A stretch of DNA of 64,000 nucleotides from Galbibacter sp048266365. Lineage in GTDB: Bacteria > Bacteroidota > Bacteroidia > Flavobacteriales > Flavobacteriaceae. The notes beneath the pieces are model-generated. The model was not told the DNA's origin, did not search any database, and saw nothing but the letters and a program-made list of their open reading frames with translations. The DNA lies in the NCBI RefSeq assembly GCF_048266365.1, contig NZ_JBLWZP010000011.1, positions 1-64,000 of the forward strand, given 5' to 3'. This document shows positions 60,340 through 64,000 of the stretch, piece after piece. Every line of letters starts with the position of its first letter. Positions within the stretch are counted from its first letter, which is position 1. A program made the translations under genes and the position numbers.

Positions 60340-63039
60340 TTAGTTTACGGTGTCCTTTTCTTTATTACCGAAAAGTCCTTGAATAAGTTTTCCAGCAGTG
60401 TTTTTAAGCTGCTCTTTTTTATCAGTCTGTACTGTATCACTGGTGGCTGTAGCAGTGCTATCGGCAGCTTTACCACCTCCTAAAACATCACCTAAGGCGT
60501 CTTTTAACTTATCCGTACCTTTACCGATAAGTTTCTGTTTTTGCTGCTCAACTAATTTTTTTGTTAGCGCACTTGCCGTTGCTCCTAGATCTGTAGAGAT
60601 ACTTGGATTCGTATAAGAACCTCCGATAGTAGCCGTTACAGGAACAGTCAAATTTTCTGCCTCCGGGTCATTCAATTTGTCTAGCATATTGGTGACATCC
60701 TTTCCAAGATATTTAGCAGGAACATCAAAGGTCAGGTTGTAGGCCATCGTTTTATCAAACCCATGACTTCCGGCAACCTCTACTGCGATGTCCTGATATT
60801 GAAATGTAAATGGTTTAACATTGACTTTTCCATTATCAAATTCTAAGGCAGCTTTAATATCCCTAGTTTTCTCCCCAGCAGTATTTAAAAAATCTACTTT
60901 CTGACTCAGTGCACTTAGCAATTTACCCTTTTTAGCATCTACACCGCTTATCAGGGCTTCAGCAATAGCATTCCCTGAGATCGACAATAGATTTGGAGTG
61001 AAATCAGAGTTCAGATTCCCTTTAATATCAAAAGTTGAATTTAAGGTTCCTGTTAAGGCATCAGCAATTGGTGTAATGGCTTGCAAAATTTCCAAACCTT
61101 GGAAAGACTCTGCGATACTAAAGTTGTTCATCCCAAGACCTAAATTAAACACGGGCACCTCCTCTTTGGTAGAAACTGCACCGTTTAAGGCTAAAGAACC
61201 ACCGAATATGCTGGAAGTAACATCTTTTAAAGTTACGGCCTCGTCTTTGATCACAAGCGTACCAGAGACATCCTTGAGAGTCAAATTATCATATATCACT
61301 TTATTGGCCGTAGCATTAATCGTAGCTTCTAAGAAAGAAGGTATTTTAATTGCTTCTTCTGAGCTCTGCTCTGTTGTTTGTGGTGTAGTTTGAGTAGTTT
61401 CAGATTCCGATTTAGGCTCGACTGAAGCCTCCTCTTCCTCTGTAGAAGCCATCATAAAATCGTCGATAACAAAGGTGTTGGAGTTTAGGTTAAAGTTTCC
61501 TTTTAAGGTCTCTTTATTAAACATATACCCCAAGAAATTTTCTATTGTACCAGTAGCGGAAAGATCGGTTTGTCCTGTTTTAGCTACGAAACTATTTAGT
61601 TTAACATTTCCTCCTGAGAAGGCCATAGCAGCATCATTAATCTGTACAGGATTCTTGAGTTCATCTGAGCTATATTCAAATCCTTTCAAGACCAGCGTAC
61701 CACTGTTTTTGGTGTTTTGATACTGGCTTTTCTCTATGGAATTCATATCAAAATTGGTGCTTAGATTTGCATCCAAAACACCTTTTAGAGGTGCCTCCAA
61801 ATCAAAAGGATAAGCTTGAGACAGATTGGCTAGATTGATTCGTCCTTTGAGTGCTGCATTGACCAGTGGATTATCCATCAAGTTTTTAATCTGTGCATTT
61901 GCACTAAAAACATCCTCCGCAATCTGAAAATCTAATTTTTTAATATCCACAAAGGTATTTTCTACAATACCTGTTTGGTTAGCAATTTTAGCATCAATAT
62001 GAATGTTTTTGACAGCCTGTGGTAAGTCAGGGTATCTGAAAGATGCATTATCCGAATTTATCGCAATGTCAAAAGTTGGAATATGGGTCTGATCAACGAT
62101 TCCTTTTAATACTCCTACAACGCTAAAGTCGCCAGTGGTTTCTACATCGGAAATATCTTTAGAATATTCCTCAGGGATAACCGCCAAGAAATTTTTAAAA
62201 TCTGTGGAAGGTGTATTAAAATTAATGTCAACTTCCTGATTGTTTTCATTGAGTTGAACAAAACCATCAAATACCAATTCTAATTGGTTGACCATGGCTT
62301 TATTGTCAAGAAAAGTATATTTGTTCTGATCTAAATCCACGCCGATGACTGCGTCTAAATTAACTGGATTACGGTTTAAGTATTTGACGCTATCCATGGC
62401 GAAAGATACCAATGTAGAGGTTCTAGTATCTAGTTCTGATACACTAGTAGACAAATCCCCATTTCCAGAGTGGTTGAACTCGTCAAGTTCAAAATACATC
62501 TTCCCTACTTGGTCGTAATATTTTATTTTAGAATTTGTAATCTCATAACTATCCACAGATAATGAAAGGACATCATCGCTCTGGGACGTTGTGGAAGTTT
62601 CTTCCTTTTGTTGTGATCCCGGGGTTTCACTTGATGATTCCTTGGCAATGTCGTAATTGGCATTTCCATCTTCATCGGTAAGGATATTCACTACTGCTCC
62701 ATCAATTTCAAAACTAGTGATGTTATAAGGCTCACCTGCGTTGTTGAAGATTTGCATAAACGGCAGGCTTAAATGAGCTTTCTCAGCATAGGCCAAGGTA
62801 TCACCTTCAAAAGGTGCATTGTTGATAATACTTAACTTATCTATCCCTACAGAAACATTTGGGAAATTTCGAAGTAAACTGATGTCTGCATCTGCAAACT
62901 CGAATTTCGCATCGATATTTTCATTCACAGTTTGCTTTACGATTTTAATGATCTTTCCTTCAAATAAAAACGGAGCGATCAACAATAAAACAACAATTAC
63001 CGCGATTATAATAGCGGATATCTTTAGTATTTTTTTCAT
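60340..63039 (-). CDS. AsmA family protein
   Basis: An 899-residue inner-membrane protein with one N-terminal helix (ILKISAIIIAVIVVLLLIAPFLF) and a long periplasmic repeat domain of the AsmA/TamB type (LRNFPNVSVGIDKLSI, and repeated strands with beta-helix character). Two low-complexity linkers rich in Ser, Thr and Glu interrupt it (about 145-165 and 540-575). AsmA-like proteins are thought to bridge membranes and move phospholipids. The ORF extends to 63108, but ATG 63039 (MKKILKIS) places the helix at the N-terminus and is preferred. Terminator at 60194-60235. Confidence 0.9.
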   Translation of the reverse strand: MKKILKISAIIIAVIVVLLLIAPFLFEGKIIKIVKQTVNENIDAKFEFADADISLLRNFPNVSVGIDKLSIINNAPFEGDTLAYAEKAHLSLPFMQIFNNAGEPYNITSFEIDGAVVNILTDEDGNANYDIAKESSSETPGSQQKEETSTTSQSDDVLSLSVDSYEITNSKIKYYDQVGKMYFELDEFNHSGNGDLSTSVSELDTRTSTLVSFAMDSVKYLNRNPVNLDAVIGVDLDQNKYTFLDNKAMVNQLELVFDGFVQLNENNQEVDINFNTPSTDFKNFLAVIPEEYSKDISDVETTGDFSVVGVLKGIVDQTHIPTFDIAINSDNASFRYPDLPQAVKNIHIDAKIANQTGIVENTFVDIKKLDFQIAEDVFSANAQIKNLMDNPLVNAALKGRINLANLSQAYPFDLEAPLKGVLDANLSTNFDMNSIEKSQYQNTKNSGTLVLKGFEYSSDELKNPVQINDAAMAFSGGNVKLNSFVAKTGQTDLSATGTIENFLGYMFNKETLKGNFNLNSNTFVIDDFMMASTEEEEASVEPKSESETTQTTPQTTEQSSEEAIKIPSFLEATINATANKVIYDNLTLKDVSGTLVIKDEAVTLKDVTSSIFGGSLALNGAVSTKEEVPVFNLGLGMNNFSIAESFQGLEILQAITPIADALTGTLNSTFDIKGNLNSDFTPNLLSISGNAIAEALISGVDAKKGKLLSALSQKVDFLNTAGEKTRDIKAALEFDNGKVNVKPFTFQYQDIAVEVAGSHGFDKTMAYNLTFDVPAKYLGKDVTNMLDKLNDPEAENLTVPVTATIGGSYTNPSISTDLGATASALTKKLVEQQKQKLIGKGTDKLKDALGDVLGGGKAADSTATATSDTVQTDKKEQLKNTAGKLIQGLFGNKEKDTVN

Positions 63040-63108
63040 TTCGATATTCTTTTTTTGGGGATTGGTTATAAGTTTAGACAAAATTGCAGCATTTCCCCTA
63101 CAATACAT

Positions 63109-63592
63109 GAGTATTTAATAAAAGTTTAATATAATGTATTCAACTTATATACGCTTACTATAGGATTATAGACTAGCCAAAAACTTGAATAATCTAAAGC
63201 TCAAATCAAAACGCGAATTTAAGTCCTTTTTCCTTGATTAAAATACGTGTATTATACGCGGTTCTACTCCCCATGAATTTTACTATTCAGAAAGATCACG
63301 ATCGAAAATCCCAAGATGAATTTAAAGGCGTCATCAGAGATTTTTAGTAAGCTGTTTAACAACTATTAAATCCATTTGTTGATCAATTAAAATCGCTTAC
63401 CCCTTTGGCTTACTGGCTCCTATAGGGTTATAAACAAAAGCATTAATGCCGCTGTTAATATCGTTATCAACTATAAATCTACAACGATTGTTGATTAGTA
63501 TTTTATTAATTAGGACAATTTTGTCTTGTTTTTTTTAAATTTGCCTAACCTCGATAATACGAGTTGCTAATCAATCGAAAATTATAAGCGAT
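63109..63592. promoter_or_regulatory. Intergenic region with the nrdD promoter and a palindrome
   Basis: TAAATTTG (63536-63543) is a perfect -7 element for nrdD. Across the -33 position lies GACAATTTTGTC (63514-63525), a perfect 12-bp palindrome, where an activator or repressor could bind. No Fnr-type TGA-N6-TCA site was found in the 484 bases, and no gene is seen in them. The predicted leader is about 43 bases. Confidence 0.5.
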
Positions 63593-64000
63593 ATGAAAAA
63601 TTTGGTAGTTAAAAGGTCAGGGGCATATGTACCTCTGGAAGGGTATAAAATACTCATAGCTTTGGATAAAGCCTTTGGTAGTGTTCAGCAAACCACTGAC
63701 ACGGAGATCTACAATCGACTTATGCGTAAGATTGAGTCGAAAACAGTAGTGTCGGTTGAAGATATTCAAGACGGCATTGAAAGGGAACTCTTTGAGGCCG
63801 GTTACTTCGATGTGCTACGTTCTTTTATCCTATATCGCTATACCCGTAAAATGCAACGAGAACACAGCGCCGGTTTTAATCCATTTACTACATATGTAGA
63901 CAGCTCACAAGCAGTTGCGGAATATATTGATCAAACCGATTGGAGGATCAATGCCAATGCAAACACCTCCTATTCTAATGCGGGTTTGGTCAACAATGCT
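63593..64000 (+). CDS. nrdD: Anaerobic ribonucleoside-triphosphate reductase (N-terminal part)
   Basis: The first 136 codons of NrdD, cut by the window end. Residues 1-95 form an ATP-cone (VVKRSGAYVPLEGYKI and later RKIESKTVVSVEDIQDGIE), which controls the enzyme by ATP or dATP. Next comes the start of the catalytic domain, YIDQTDWRINANANTSYSNA, typical for NrdD. This glycyl-radical enzyme makes dNTPs under anoxic conditions, so it fits the microaerobic theme of this window with cbb3 oxidase and hemN. Its activase NrdG, if present, would lie beyond the edge. Confidence 0.93.
   Translation, partial: MKNLVVKRSGAYVPLEGYKILIALDKAFGSVQQTTDTEIYNRLMRKIESKTVVSVEDIQDGIERELFEAGYFDVLRSFILYRYTRKMQREHSAGFNPFTTYVDSSQAVAEYIDQTDWRINANANTSYSNAGLVNNA

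Noticed and set aside
63420..63592. Fnr-type operator before nrdD
   Set aside because: GTTAAT and ATCAAC halves occur around 63451-63470, but with the wrong spacing and not at 29.5 bp from the -7 element. The three confirmed operators have a different form.
1..64000. CRISPR arrays, prophage, integron, insertion sequence or toxin-antitoxin modules
   Set aside because: No regularly spaced repeats, recombinases, transposases, phage structural genes or toxin pairs were seen. The short MazG-like protein at 1554-1883 is a pyrophosphohydrolase and not part of a mazEF pair.

Overview
The window is a stretch of chromosome from a marine-type member of the Bacteroidota, most probably Flavobacteriaceae. 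The evidence is a GldA gliding-motility ABC ATPase, a SusC/SusD pair, cbb3 oxidase genes in the ccoI-S-NO-Q-P-G-H order with a fused CcoNO, a short bS21, AT-rich intergenic DNA, promoters of the TTTG/TAnnTTTG type used by Bacteroidota, and no Shine-Dalgarno sequences. Nothing looks like phage, insertion sequence, integron or CRISPR. Most of the window is ordinary core metabolism, and the novelty lies mainly in regulation.

Layout. (1) 299-7443, minus: an aromatic amino acid operon, pheA - aminotransferase - tyrA - DAHP synthase/chorismate mutase - rsgA - dtd - MazG-like - aroA. It is preceded at 7460-7592 by a leader peptide of 25 residues, 12 of them aromatic, with mutually exclusive antiterminator and terminator hairpins: a ribosome-mediated attenuator. 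(2) 8036-14524, plus: a DUF4412 protein, pncB, gldA, a universal stress protein, and a sodium:alanine symporter with an unusual exported N-terminal part. (3) 14569-16468, minus: a GIN-domain lipoprotein and a PagL-like lipid A deacylase. (4) 16504-33118, minus: a sulfur and one-carbon block. It has metF and a split metH (behind a SAM-I riboswitch); ferredoxin reductase, siroheme synthesis and a sulfite reductase with a C-terminal extension (own promoter); metZ and a MetX-aspartokinase-homoserine dehydrogenase triple fusion (SAM-I riboswitch); and metK (SAM-II riboswitch at the very 5' end of its transcript). Two unrelated SAM-sensing RNA classes therefore work side by side.

(5) 33406-41961: mixed genes, including a deoxynucleoside kinase, a lipoprotein, a pirin, kynureninase, an M15 peptidase, a GH3-family protein, a DUF2797 protein, S21, a cold shock protein and an ankyrin protein. 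(6) 41999-52726: a microaerobic respiration block. An Fnr/Crp-type regulator is divergent from ccoI, followed by ccoS-NO-Q-P-G-H, a SafE-like protein and oxygen-independent hemN. Three TGAY-N4-ATCA operators lie in front of ccoI, ccoS and hemN, each centred 29.5 bp upstream of the -7 element, which defines a local regulon. (7) 52797-60164, minus: a small polysaccharide-utilisation-like locus (CBM9-like protein, GHL10-like glycosidase, SusC, SusD). (8) A large AsmA-family protein, and at the right edge the start of nrdD, the anaerobic ribonucleotide reductase.

The best candidates for something under-described are the Phe/Tyr/Trp attenuator, the SAM-II/SAM-I pairing with an overlapping hairpin on the metK leader, the spacing-locked Fnr operators, and a run of strong hairpins without an ORF at 1-298.
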